DNA of 45,435 nt from Ophioceras dolichostomum (taxonomy: Eukaryota > Ascomycota > Sordariomycetes > Magnaporthales > Ophioceraceae): NCBI GenBank assembly GCA_003049485.1, contig PYST01000300.1:1-45435 (forward strand), written 5' to 3'. A program made the translations under genes and the position numbers. A model generated the notes under the pieces. It was given only the letters and a program-made list of their open reading frames with translations, was not told where the DNA came from and did not search any database. Each line of letters opens with the position of its first letter. The first letter of the stretch is position 1. Of the stretch, positions 1 through 10,503 are shown in pieces.

Positions 1-740
1 AATAACGTCCAGTGCGTTTATCTCCCAGCCCACGCGTCCCACGTCTTGCAGCCTCTCGACCTGGGAGTTTTCAGCAGCCTCAAGCGGGCTTACCGGACTG
101 GGATCGATCATCAAGGGCAATTCTGCGCCTCGACCGTCATTGGGAAGCGCCTGTTTCTCCAGACGTACCGAGAGGCCAGAGATATCGCTTTGACGCACTC
201 CAATATAGCCTCTGGGTTCAAAGCGACGGGGATGTGGCCGGTCAATATGGCTAAGCCATTGATGAGCCGCCTCCTCCTGGAAAACGAAGACCAGAGGCGA
301 GTAACGCGGTTTGGGAATAGCCTCAACGGGGCTCCCGACCCTCCGGCTCGATCCTCCTTCATTGAGGAGACCTCCGCAGTCGTCTGGACTACCCCAACCA
401 AAGCCACGGAGGTGGCTACACAGATGCGTGAGATGGGCACCCACTACGGCAACAACTCCACCACGCGTTTATTGTTTTCCAAGCTCCAAAAAGCATGGAT
501 CGCAAGGACTACGACTTGGCTATACTAGATCACGAAAACCGAATTCTCCAGGCTCGTATCGAAAGCCTCCAGCCGCAAATCCGGAAGAAGGTCAACCCAG
601 ACCCCAATGCGGCCTTTGCGACCGTGGCGGAGGTGCACAGGGCGCAGGCGGAGGTCGGGAGGGTGGGAATAGCTTCAGAAGATGACGGAGATGCATCAGA
701 CGAGGAATCAATTGAAGAGGAGATTGTTGCGTTGGGCTAG
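1..740 (+). pseudogene. Fot1/pogo-type DDE transposase, 3' remnant
   Basis: The frame is open from the window edge and reads QPLDLGVFSSLKRAYR, then HSNIASGFKATGMWPVN. This is the classic C-terminal part of the DDE endonuclease of fungal pogo/Fot1-type (Tc1-mariner superfamily) transposons. At about 485-500 the reading frame must shift to continue: the first frame ends at 526-528, while another frame carries KDYDLAILDHENRILQARIE, the coiled-coil tail normal for this family, ending at 738-740. The N-terminal part with the helix-turn-helix and the first catalytic Asp lies outside the window. The frame shift indicates a dead copy. I did not find a terminal inverted repeat after the stop. Confidence 0.75.
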
Positions 741-2513
741 ACGTGATTGTTGATAGCCTCTTGGGATCTCCGTTGGTGGCCGGTTGTGGGGGGGCCTGAC
801 TTAAACGAGAGTAGAAACTATAAGAGAGATGCTCTGTCCAGGGATGCAGAACTATCACTCCCCAGCCGACGGTGCCTGTCGCTAGGATCACCGTGATTTG
901 ACGTCGGAGATGCGCTTACTGGTAGTCCTTGCCCTGATAAGAAACTGCAGAGATTTAACCACATGTCTACTCTTAACCGCCGTAAAGCGGCCCATTGCTG
1001 ACATAGGGTCAACACTCCGTGCATAATTCCAACATGAAGCAACGCCTCAACCAACAATCGATTGCCCATGCCAACCTCGAAAGGTAGAGCCTGACAACTC
1101 GGACCACTCGAGAACTCAAGCCTTTCGTTCTTTCTACCCGTTTCATAGAGTCACCCCAAGACTACTAGTAGTTGTGATCGTCCTAAAGTTCTGGTTTAAT
1201 TCCGTATGCCGCCGTATCTCAACAGTCCTGGGGCCTTGGGGCCCTCCAATTATTTCGATGTTGGCTCCAAGTCGGAACGGAGATAGAGAACTCTCCGAGC
1301 AATGACAGCTGGCGTCACGTCCCAGCCGTACCTGGATGCTTTCTAATCGAGGAAGCCTGTATGGCTCGTTTGATGCGGCTGGATGGGATGGCAGTGGCAC
1401 ACGCGAGAATCGGGAATATTTCCGAGAGATCCCTGGAGGCGAGATGAGATTCATTGCTTTCAAGCAGGTAGTAATTAGTACTAAGTGAGTGAGCGAGTGC
1501 GAAGAACTTGTTACGCTGCTGCAGGCCCGGGAACTTAATGGCCGTGCCTGAAAAGAGTTTTGCCGGAGGTGAGCCGGGAATCAACGAAGGCTTCGACGGA
1601 TGCCCGTCCGTGCCGTTTATGCTATATTGCGGACGCGGGAGACCAGGAAATACCCCTGCGTTTTTCCTGTCCTCCACCTTCATTCCCCCTTCGACCCTTG
1701 CTTTTCCAGGCCGCCCGGAGTAGTTCACCATCATGGAGATTTTGCGTCGTCTTAACCCTGTCCTTCTTCCGGAATTCCCCAACTTCCAGGGCTGCCGTTA
1801 CCCGGAAGTAGGAGATGGTAATATGAGGGTATCTCAGTGCGCACGGTTGTGCTTTCTCTGCCGCCTGCACCTGCACCTCTTGGGGGAAGCGCAACCAGTG
1901 CTGTCGAGAAGGTGGACGTTCGCACATGACAAGTTCATTTCGATCGCTGCTTGGGTACCCTAGACAGACTGACTGCCTGAGATAGACATAGAAGCACCCA
2001 GTCATATGCCCCCCTTTTTTTGTCTCGCCCAACCGCGACGCAAGCCGCAATATACACAACAATCTTCCGGGGAGCAGAACGGGAGCTTGGCCCAGCCATC
2101 TGGAGGCCCGACGACTTCAGCCGGCGGTCTAGCTAGGTAACCAGATCTACCTTCCATGTCCTCCCCCACGAAAATCCGGTTGGGGAATGGGGTAAACAAA
2201 CAGGGGCAAAGATGAACCGAACCTAAGAAACAGATCGACTTAGCCAAGCCTTGCCGCGTTGCCTTCTCCTACCCGTCTATCCCCGTTATCTATCCCTACC
2301 AGATAATAGATCTCCGCTCAGAGGAGGACAAACGAGATATAAGTGCCTGCCCCTGGTTCCCGGGAGGGGGAACTGCTAAGACAGCACCGAGTCTGTTATT
2401 ATCCCATCCATCGTCCTGCAGCAACGTGTCGCAAGGTAGCTTGTTCCTCTCCCCCGGCTCGCTGAGGACCGTATGACCGACAGGCAGGTAGCACGGCACC
2501 AGCATTGCCAGTA
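741..2513. other. Intergenic region, no supported gene
   Basis: Only short overlapping open frames on both strands are present, none with a recognisable domain, signal peptide or splice structure. The left part probably includes the 3' flank of the transposon remnant and the right part the promoter of the AA8 gene. No repeat or RNA gene was recognised. Confidence 0.5.
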
Positions 2514-4204
2514 ATGGGGTTCACACACGTGGCCGCCGCCCTGTCGGCGCTGGCTCTGAGCAGCATATGCGGCTTCGCCGAGGCCGCAGCCGGGTTCAAC
2601 CCTAGTCTCGAAAGGCGGCAGACGGGGGCGACGAAGTACTGCGACTCGACGACGTCGATGTGCTTCGCGCAGTTCACGACGCCGGCGGCGACCAACATCC
2701 GGTTCCGGTTCGCGGCGCAGGAGTCGGCCACCACCAGCGCGCCGTACGACATCTTCCTCCAGGTCGTGGCCCCCAAGGCGCAGGGATGGGCCGGCATCGC
2801 GTGGGGTGGGAGCATGACGTACAATCCGCTGCTCGTGTCTTGGGCGAACGGGAATTCGGCCGTGACGTCTTCGCGGTTCACGCAGTAAGTGGCTCGCTCT
2901 GAGTCCCCTCTAGGACGAGGCTGGGGGGCTGTTGCCTGTGCTAGTAGTAGATAGGGCACTCACCAGACTGACCATGCTTTTCTCTTCTCTTCTATAGAAC
3001 CAAGTCCCTCCCTGCCGCCTACGCCGGTGCAACATACACGACCCTCTCATCCAGCGCCAACGCGACGCACTGGGAGCTCAACGCGGTGTGCACGGGCTGC
3101 AGCCACTGGCGTGAAGAGCCAACCGAGCCCGTCATCGCGCTGTCCACGACGGCAGCCACGCTCGCCTGGGCGGGAGCAAGCCGGCCGCCGACCACCCCCT
3201 CCAGCAACACGAGCGGCTTCCCCTACCACAACGCCAAGGGCTTCTTCACGTTGAACCTGTCCGACGCCAAGGTCCCCGCCGATGTGTGGGCGCGGTTCGT
3301 GCAGAGCTTCAGCCGTGGGGGCACGACGGTGCCGCGCCAGACGACCGAGACGACTGAGCTTCGGACCCCGCCATTCGAGCCCTCGAGCACCAGCACGCCT
3401 GTTGCGGTGTCTAGCAGCAGCTCAAGCGAGGTTTCGGTTTCGAGTATCGTCGAGGTGACGAGTGCTATTGCGCCGTCGTCCAGTGTCGTCAGCAGCAGCG
3501 TCGTTCCTTCGACATCGGAGGCGGCTTCCGGAGTGTCGAGCGTGGTCACCATGCCACCATCGCCTGGCTCCACAGCGCCCACGAGCACTGCAGTCACGGT
3601 GGTGGTATCACCGTCGCCGTCGCCGTCGTCGTCCGAGGCTGCGGTGTCCAGCCCCGTCGCGGTGAGCAGTCCCTCGACCTCCGAGGCACCGGTTGTTTCG
3701 ACGACCGTGGCGACTGTGACATCATCATCGACGCCCAGCTCCGCCATTTCCCCCATCTCCTCGTCCAGCGTGCCCGTGCCGGATAGTCCCATCAGCCGCT
3801 CCAGCGCGACAACAGCCACCGTACCCGTTGTCTCTACCGGTGTCACGGTCCTCCCTTCGTCATCCCTCTCTCGCACCTTCGTTCCCGACACACCCATCTC
3901 CTCCGCCCGCCCACCAGTCGCAGGTGGCGGCAGCGGCACGCTCACGACGATTGTGACCCGTACGTTCCAGCCAGACACGCCCATCTCGACGTGGCCGATC
4001 GTGCAGCCGCCACGGGTGTCGACGACGACTGTGCGACAGCAGCCGCCGACCACCACCCAGCAGCAGCAGCAGCCGGCTTTCACGCCGCCTTGGTTGGGAT
4101 GGAAGGGGAAATGGGGTGGGAAGAAGGGGAAGTGGGGCGGGAAGGGAAAATGGGGGAAGGGGAGGGGAGGGTTGGCTATTCCTGAGGATGTGATGGGGAT
4201 GTAA
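2514..4204 (+). CDS. Secreted AA8 (cellobiose dehydrogenase-type) cytochrome b domain protein
   Basis: Two exons, 2514-2884 and 2998-4204, joined across a 113-nt intron (GTAAGT...TATAG, branch CTGAC), give 525 residues. ATG 2514 starts a signal peptide (about 1-24), followed by an ERR site (33-35) that looks Kex2-cleavable. Residues about 40-230 match the haem-binding cytochrome domain of cellobiose dehydrogenase. GGSMTYNPLLVSWANG holds the expected axial Met (M101), FPYHNAKGFF the axial His (H201), and CTGC (155/158) a family cysteine pair. A Ser/Thr-rich stalk (about 236-475) contains three copies of PD(T/S)PIS. The C-terminus is an unusual Trp/Lys/Gly tail (WKGKWGGKKGKWGGKGKW). There is no flavin domain, CBM1 or GPI signal. 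From the family, it should be an extracellular one-electron carrier, for example to lytic polysaccharide monooxygenases or iron. The haem ligands are seen; the electron partner is inferred. Confidence 0.85.
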
Positions 4205-4515
4205 GACTGTGAGTTATCTGGGTAGTTAGCTGAAGGTACCAAGTACTGGCAAAGCTGGGCTCGGCTCGATTTGGCTGGGGATGGCTGGGGATTTACCTCT
4301 GCCCCACAGCCCTATGAGAATGACTGTGATATCAGATTAGGGTAAGCGATACTTTCATGCTAAGAGGCGAATAAGGCCAGCTGTCTTGTTTGCTGGGGGG
4401 CGACGACGACACATAAAGGCGGAGGGGGCTGTCGGTAAACACCTAGATATATCTTCGAGCTGTACATTAGTATTCTCAAAAATGCGGCAATTGCCTCATA
4501 CCGCTGCTGGAAGGC
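4205..4515. other. 3' flank of AA8 gene up to the LINE remnant
   Basis: No gene is supported. It holds the presumed 3' UTR of the AA8 gene and the left junction with the LINE fragment. No target-site duplication could be assigned. Confidence 0.4.
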
Positions 4516-5160
4516 ATGTCATGTTAAACTTGTGGCACTCCTCGATATTCGCCGTACAACATCAGTCAGCTCTGTCGGCGCAGCCTTAAAAGGACACCTA
4601 GCTGATAGCTCACAAGAGGCTTTCCGACTCTTCCAGGCTTCTGGAGAAAGCCGCGAGATCCGGGTAAAGTGGGTACCCGGCCACGAGGGGGTGGTAGGAA
4701 ACGAGGCGGCCGACCAACTGGCCAAGGAAGGGACCGAGCTATCCGGCCCCCCAAAAGAGGCCCCAACGGTCGCAGGGGTTAAAGGAATGGCCAGAAAGCT
4801 CGAGAGGAACGCCTGGAACGACTGGTGGAAGGAAGGGACCACCAATCGGTATAAGGAACTAGGGCTTACGGAGGTGCACACCTCCTGCGCCGCACCCTCC
4901 ACCAGCTTATCGCTGCCCGGACGGGCCACGGAGACTTTCAGTGGTACCACAAGAAGTTTGAACACGCCGAAAACCCCCCCTGCTCCTGCAGGGAAGACCG
5001 AACCTCAGCGTACATGGTATATTGCTGAAAGGCGCGCCAGCTCCGCACTTCCTGGCCTAAGGCCGACCCAGCTCCTGAGAGCAACCGATATGAATACTGG
5101 AAACGTCTAATCTAGAAACCAGAGCTGTTCGAGCGCTTCACTAAAACGACCAAATTCTTT
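4516..5160 (+). pseudogene. Tad-like LINE fragment: RNase H domain and C-terminus of the reverse transcriptase polyprotein
   Basis: One frame reads KWVPGHEGVVGNEAADQLAK, the signature of the RNase H domain carried by Tad1/I-type non-LTR retrotransposons, with the catalytic Asp in NEAAD. Near 4885 the natural continuation moves to another frame, with LHQLIAARTGHGDFQWYHKK followed by a CSC zinc-knuckle-like segment ending in MVYC. It is then interrupted by a stop and continues as ELFERFTKTTKFF. The copy is therefore 5'-truncated (no endonuclease or reverse transcriptase is visible), frame-shifted and stop-containing. It is a mobile-element relic, not a host gene. Confidence 0.8.
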
Positions 5161-5810
5161 ACAGAAATATACCCATGGAAGAAGGCGCCAATAAGCGTAT
5201 AAACCATATAATAACCATCTACCACCCGCAAAAGGCTCAAGGACCTCTAAGCGGCCGACCTTCCGGACGCGGCACACCAGTACTGCTCGCGCCCACGACA
5301 ACCAATTCTCTCCCCTTTCAAAGACAGACATAGCATTAAAACGCCCACTGCAGCCGCCACAAACGGAAGCAACGAAACGCCGAGCGCCAGCCCCAAGCTA
5401 ATAGGGGGGCGGGAATGCGGCTTGAAGAACAGTGTACGCAATGGGGCGCCACGCCCCAGAGCACGATATGCTAGCTATTCCTCGTTCTGTGTTTGTGTTC
5501 CCTCTCTGAGCGCCAGGGCCTAGCTGTCTGCTGGCCAATTAACACCCCGCCGCAACGGCACCAGGTTGATCTCTTTCATGTCCATAAAGCAGATCAGCGC
5601 ACGCGCAGACAAACATTGGCCGAGTGCCGGGCTCAACCTATGCGGAGACCGGAAAGCGGAGCGCACTACAGGTGTGCCTTAGGCTCGCAAGGGCTAAGGG
5701 TTCGAAATGCTAGCTGCCGAGTTTAGACAGCCGCTAGCACGTCCTATACCCCTCGGGAGGTCGGGCCTGGACAGCCCTCGGACGTTAAATAAACCATTAA
5801 CCATTAACCA
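5161..5810 (+). mobile_element. LINE 3' untranslated region, first tail
   Basis: It follows the RNase H relic on the same strand and ends in a short repeat of ATTAACC units (about 5787-5810), as expected for a non-LTR element that ends in a simple repeat rather than long poly(A). The stretch 5732-5760 recurs at 5876-5904, and 5493-5508 recurs at 5811-5826, so the 3' end is present twice. No coding sequence is seen apart from short chance frames. Confidence 0.6.
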
Positions 5811-5966
5811 TTTGTGTTCCCTCTCTTTAATCTCACATTCAAGCGCTAGTTCCTTGTACATAGTCGCTCGGTAGTCGCTAGCACGTCTTATGCCCTTCGA
5901 GAGGCAGGGATCTCGGGCAGATTCCGACTTCAGACGTCAAATACATCATCATCATCATCATCAGTC
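5811..5966 (+). repeat. Second, shortened LINE 3' tail ending in an ATC microsatellite
   Basis: It begins with the 16-nt block TTTGTGTTCCCTCTCT, which also lies at 5493-5508, and carries CGCTAGCACGT plus flank (5876-5904), matching 5732-5760 with four differences, all transitions. It ends in about six CAT/ATC units (5944-5962) instead of ATTAACC. The most economical reading is a second, severely 5'-truncated insertion of the same LINE family immediately behind the first. A tandem duplication with divergence is the alternative. Confidence 0.6.
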
Positions 5967-6939
5967 AGCTAGAGGTAGGCGTGTCGATCAACTGCAAGGC
6001 TGAGGCTTGCACTGTAAATAGGTGGCACCCAGGATGTGAGTGGAGATGGAGGATGGTTATGGGATGATAGACTGAGCTGACTAAATGGTTAATCGGGGAT
6101 GGAAAGTGCGGACCACTAACTTGTAAATGCCTTGCTACAAGTCGGTCTCCACCGAGCAAGTGACGTGCTTCCTTCCCAACGCTCCTCGCTGACATGGTCA
6201 CGAACAGAATCAAAAGGTTGGACCAACAAATATCCCTGCCTTTCAAGCACAGCACCGTATTCCCTGATGTTTGACTTCCCGATGTGCTCTGAAAGAACGC
6301 TTACCAGTCCTGTTTGCAAAGAGAAGCCTATAAAAAGAAACGCCTTACCTCGGATCTAGGTGTGATTTTCTTCCTGCCGCATACAACAGCCGCCTCAACC
6401 ACCATCGACGTGAAAGTGGTATGCACCAGTCGCCTCGAACTGCTTGAACTGGCGCCGCACATTTGATTGAACAAGCGAGGGCAAAGATTTTGGCCTTGCA
6501 CACTCGTCAAACCTGCGGCGCCAGGTGAAGCAGTCCGAGACAGCCGGTGCGCACCAACTTCAAATCGTTGGTATTTGACGCGCGGCGCTGTCGACAGAAA
6601 GCCCGCCGCCCGAAGCAAAACCCCAGGTGTTTCCCTAAAAGGAGCAGGACGGTATAGTACCTACCTACCTATTATTCTTAACGATACTGCAACTCTCCCC
6701 TACCACCGTTCCCGATGTCACCGGCTAGATTTACCAGCCCATCCCCCATGCCATGCCGCCAGCACCTTCGAGCCTTGCGTCTCCGACCATGGGCACAGTG
6801 CTATACATCATGACATGTGCCGGTGGCGCCGGTGAGCTCCCATTAATGCGCTTGCCAAAACTATCCCACCCGAGAACGACGCACAGCCGCACCATATAGA
6901 AAACAGCCACTCCTCCTCTCCTCCCAACCTAGGTAATTT
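5967..6939. other. Intergenic region, no supported gene
   Basis: Short frames on both strands show no domain or splice logic. A TATA-like stretch (CTATAAAAAG, about 6327-6336) stands alone without a credible gene after it. The right end is the 3' flank of the minus-strand DUF3425 gene. Confidence 0.4.
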
Positions 6940-8349
6940 CTAAACCCACCTCAAAGGCCTCTCCCCCCTCTTCGCCCGCCACCTATTAGTCGAAACCATC
7001 AGCTCCACGCACCCCCTGACAGCCCACCCCCACCGCGCGACGAACTCCTCCGTGACCTCCCACGACTCGACCCTCCACGGCTCGCCCCAGACCACGATGC
7101 CTGGCTTCTCCGAGGGAGCGTCGCAGTACCCGACCAGGTCGACGCACAGCTCGTCCTCGTCGAAAAGGGCGGCGTCTCCCTCGTCGCTGCTGCTGTCCCC
7201 CGCCGCCGCCGCCGCTACGGAAGCGCGAATCAGGTTATCCCGCATGCGCGGCACGGGGAAGAAGTCCAGCCAGGGGTGGTGGCGCGTCGAGAGCTGCACG
7301 GCGGTGGGACGCATCCCTGGCGGGAGCTGATCTAGCTGAAGAGATGAATGCCCAGCAGAGACACCAGCACTAGCACCAGCACCAGCCCCGCACCCGAGAG
7401 GCGACACGGCGTCGTCGGCGCAGATGTGGCGCAGCGGGATGCCGAGCAGGTCGATGTTCTGCAGCAGGCCGCGGAACACGTTGAACTGCATCAGCGGGAT
7501 CAGCTGGTCGGCCATCGGGTCCGGCGCCATCGCCATCGTCCTCTGATGCTGCTGCTGCTGCCGCTGAGTGTTGTTGTTGTCGTCTTCGACGCGTTGCAGG
7601 AAGAGCCGGAAGAGGCGCTCGATGTCCGCGGGCGTCACGTCGCCGAAGACGCGGTGCTGGCCGAAGAGGGTGGAGGCGCGGAACGGCATGTTTTTGGGGA
7701 GGATGGGAAGTTGGCGAGGGAGCCTTGGGGGCCGGGGCGGTCCCACCGGTAGGGCTTGGGGGTGGGAGTGTAAGTGTGGTGGTGGTGGCGGCGGGTTGTT
7801 GTGGACATGCGTGACGGCCATGCCGGGTGGGGACTGCCGGCCGATCAGCTGCTGGAGCTGCTTGTGGTCGTGGTGGTAGAGCTGGAACTGTTGTCGCTGT
7901 GGCATCGGCAGCGGTAGCGGTAGCGGCAGCGGCAACGGCGGTCTCGCCGGGACGAGTGCTCCTTCATGGGCACCTGGAGCACTGTGGCTGTTGTGGCCAT
8001 AGTAGGGGCGTGGGTATGGATAGGGGTCACCGAGCGGGCGGAATGGCAGCTCGATGACGTCGTTGTCGTCGCCGTCGTGGCCATTTGGCTGTTGCTGCTT
8101 CTCGTGTTTGCGTCGGGCACCTGGGAGTTCCGATCCAGTTGGTCAACAATGGCCGATGACCTATCACACTGACAGAGAGAAAGAGAGGGGGAGATCTTTG
8201 GAAGCTGAGAGTTGAGAGCTGAGATACATACGCCAGGCTCTCTGATGAATCCGGTTCTGGATCCTACGTCTCTCGACCGGATCGGTCTTGCCCATCCAGT
8301 TGTCCAACCCGCCCTGGTTCATCTCGATGAGCTCGATTCTGGCCGCCAT
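6940..8349 (-). CDS. bZIP-like basic-region protein with C-terminal DUF3425 domain
   Basis: Exon 1 is 8349-8232 and exon 2 is 8120-6940, with a GTATGT...CCCAG intron of 111 nt, giving 432 residues. The junction restores RRRIQNRIHQRAWRARRKHE (about 27-46), a fungal bZIP basic region of the type NRxxQRxxRxR. Without the splice the frame runs into a stop. The basic region is followed directly by Gln, Asp and Pro runs (PLPLPLPLPM, poly-Q, His/Pro stretches), and no heptad leucine zipper is visible. The second half (from about FGQHRVFGDVTPADIERLF to WWGEP-like VVWGEPWRVESWEVTEEF) has the layout of DUF3425, including HHPWLDFFPVPRMRDNLI. Known relatives are nuclear, stress- or metabolism-linked regulators of largely unknown target. 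Several acidic and low-complexity tracts (SSSDEGD) are typical activation-type sequence. Confidence 0.85.
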
Positions 8350-10340
8350 GGTTGTCTGCTCCTCTGCTTGTCTGCTTATCTGCTTGTCTGATCGGCTGTG
8401 TGCTTCCTACGTCAGTAATGCGGCGTCACTTTGGGATGCGGCGATGTGGTGTGATTCGCGCTGCTGTAGTTAGAGTAACAATAAGCAGATTGCAGCAGAT
8501 GGTTATCAGACATCCTCTTCGTATTATACTATTCCTACGGATCCCACTCCCCACCAATCAACCTAGAAGTAGACCTGGGCAAAAAGGCAGCCGGGGCGAT
8601 CTCCTACGCTGAGTCCGGGCTCGGGAGACTCGGATGAGTTGTGGTGACGCAAAATACGTCTGATGTGGTGGCTGCCTGAGACATATCAGCACTAGGACTA
8701 CGGAAGTCGAGTTTTTCAGTAGAGTGATGGACTCCATCTCGGAATCTAAAACGATTGAGGAGCTAATTACACCGTACACATCGGCCAATAAATGGTGTCC
8801 AGGGTTAATATCAGGCAGAACCTTCTCTTTCAGTTACATTCGAGCATCACTTATTCGAACGTGCCTGGAACAAACTGGAGGAAGTGAGACTAAACTCGTC
8901 AGGGTCGTCGTCACCTAAGCTCGCGAGGAAGAATCACCATTTCCACCAAGTTAGGTCATCATTACACCTGGAAACCAAAAGAGAGGGCACGACAACCGGG
9001 CGACTGCTCCGGACATCCTCGGCGTAAGAAATGTTAAGTCTCCTGTAGGAAACATATCTTTTGTTGGTCTCTATCTTTGCCGGAACTGGCAAGCCGGTAT
9101 ACCGCCAAGGAGGGTGTGACCAGAATCCTCGGTCGACTTATAGTGTTCCGAACAGGCAGCGGTACACGACGTGAGTGGTCAGATTTCCCACGCTTACCTC
9201 CAGAGAGTTTGGGTCGAGCACCACATGCGACATCGGGTTTACCTAGCGTGTTGCGTGTGTACCCAGTAGATAAGCCTTCGACGAAAACGTGCGGGAAGGA
9301 TTTCAATAATTGACCTCCCCCACCCTTCCCGAGGTGCAGACGACCATCCCGCAACGCCTAGCGCGGGGAGCACGCGGACCGGGATGAAGTCCACATTCGC
9401 CTCGGCTACTTATTTTTCGTCTGATAGGATTCATTGGGCAAGGGATGGATGGACTTAAAGAACATCTGCATGTCGAGAGCTCGTCCGGAGAAGAGTTCGT
9501 GCGGCAGAGGCGGCACGACCGTCTGACCCGACCGATGGTCAGGGCACGTACCCATGATCAGGGCTGGTGGACGGCCATCTATCTGACCACCCGCCTGCAA
9601 CTTTCATTGGGGCAGCTACCACAGCCATCGCAACGTCGTCCCGATCTTACGCTGGCAAGGGGGGGAGGGGAAGGCGGTTATCACATCCCTTGTCTGCACT
9701 CTTCGCCAATAAGTAGGTATTCAGTCTCGTAGGGTTCCAGCGATGGATTGGAGGACTTCAGGGTGCTTCAGAACGACCACCCACCGCCAGCCCAAAGGCC
9801 AGGTAAGTTCAGAGTGTGGAAACTCTCGTATAGCGGGAACAGGGCCCGACAACCAGACTTTTCACAAACAATAATACAACGGTAACCGTTGACAAGCTGT
9901 CAGCGTTGCACACAACCGGAATATCAATAGTCGTGGTCTGCACACTGCTTGACAACTTGAAGGTTGGAATCTGCTTTTGATTTATCGACGTCGAATCGTG
10001 CCGCATAGCGATGCATTCTATCACACCTCTATTCAAGTCTCGGTGAGCCGGCCGGCCTCCCGAACTGCCTGGACTTCCCAAGTCCGGCAAAAAGTAGCAT
10101 GATGATGGAGCAACTGAGCCCATCCATTGTCGCTGACACCGCACACGAGCATCTGAGGTACGGGATCACGCTTCTGCCCCTGGCAGTGGAAATATCTCTT
10201 CCCTGAGGCACTGGGAGCTGTGAGACGACTTCATCTTCCAATGGGTGAGAGGGAGTCAGACGGAGAGGCAGAGGGAACGCGTTGGTTCGTCCGGTTTGCG
10301 AGAGGATTATTGAAGATAACAGTCGTCGACGTCGATGGAA
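8350..10340. other. Long intergenic region, no supported gene
   Basis: About 2 kb between the divergently oriented DUF3425 gene and the small secreted-protein gene. Open frames are short and overlap in all frames, with no recognisable domain. It presumably contains both promoters. No tRNA, repeat array or transposon remnant was recognised. Confidence 0.4.
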
Positions 10341-10343
10341 CCC

Positions 10344-10358
10344 AATATTATAAAAAGG
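10344..10358 (+). promoter_or_regulatory. TATA box of the small secreted-protein gene
   Basis: The sequence AATATTATAAAAAGG is a strong TATA element about 150 nt upstream of ATG 10504, followed by a pyrimidine-rich leader. Strong TATA boxes are unusual for housekeeping genes of such fungi and suggest a conditionally, strongly expressed gene. That last point is inference. Confidence 0.55.
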
Positions 10359-10503
10359 CCGGTCAGGTTCACTCTCGCTGCTTTCTCGTTCCCTGAACTC
10401 CTCTCGACTCAACAACGGCAACAACTCACCTCGCCGAACTACCTATCCAAACTCATATCTACCGGCAGTCCTCATCTGCCTCGTGCTCTGCTACCCCTTA
10501 ACA

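Noticed and set aside
2514..2540. Start of the AA8 gene at the in-frame TTG at 2505
   Set aside because: A standard ATG at 2514 begins the signal peptide directly, and non-ATG starts are not needed in this nuclear gene.
3223..4242. 339-codon open frame on the minus strand
   Set aside because: It is the mirror of the Ser/Thr-rich stalk of the AA8 gene, and its low-complexity Thr/Val/Gly content has no family similarity.
5690..5715. GGGTTCGAAATGC, similar to a tRNA B box
   Set aside because: No matching A box, acceptor stem or anticodon arm nearby. It lies in the LINE 3' UTR.
9034..9354. 106-codon minus-strand frame
   Set aside because: No domain and no sign of selection. Competing frames overlap it.
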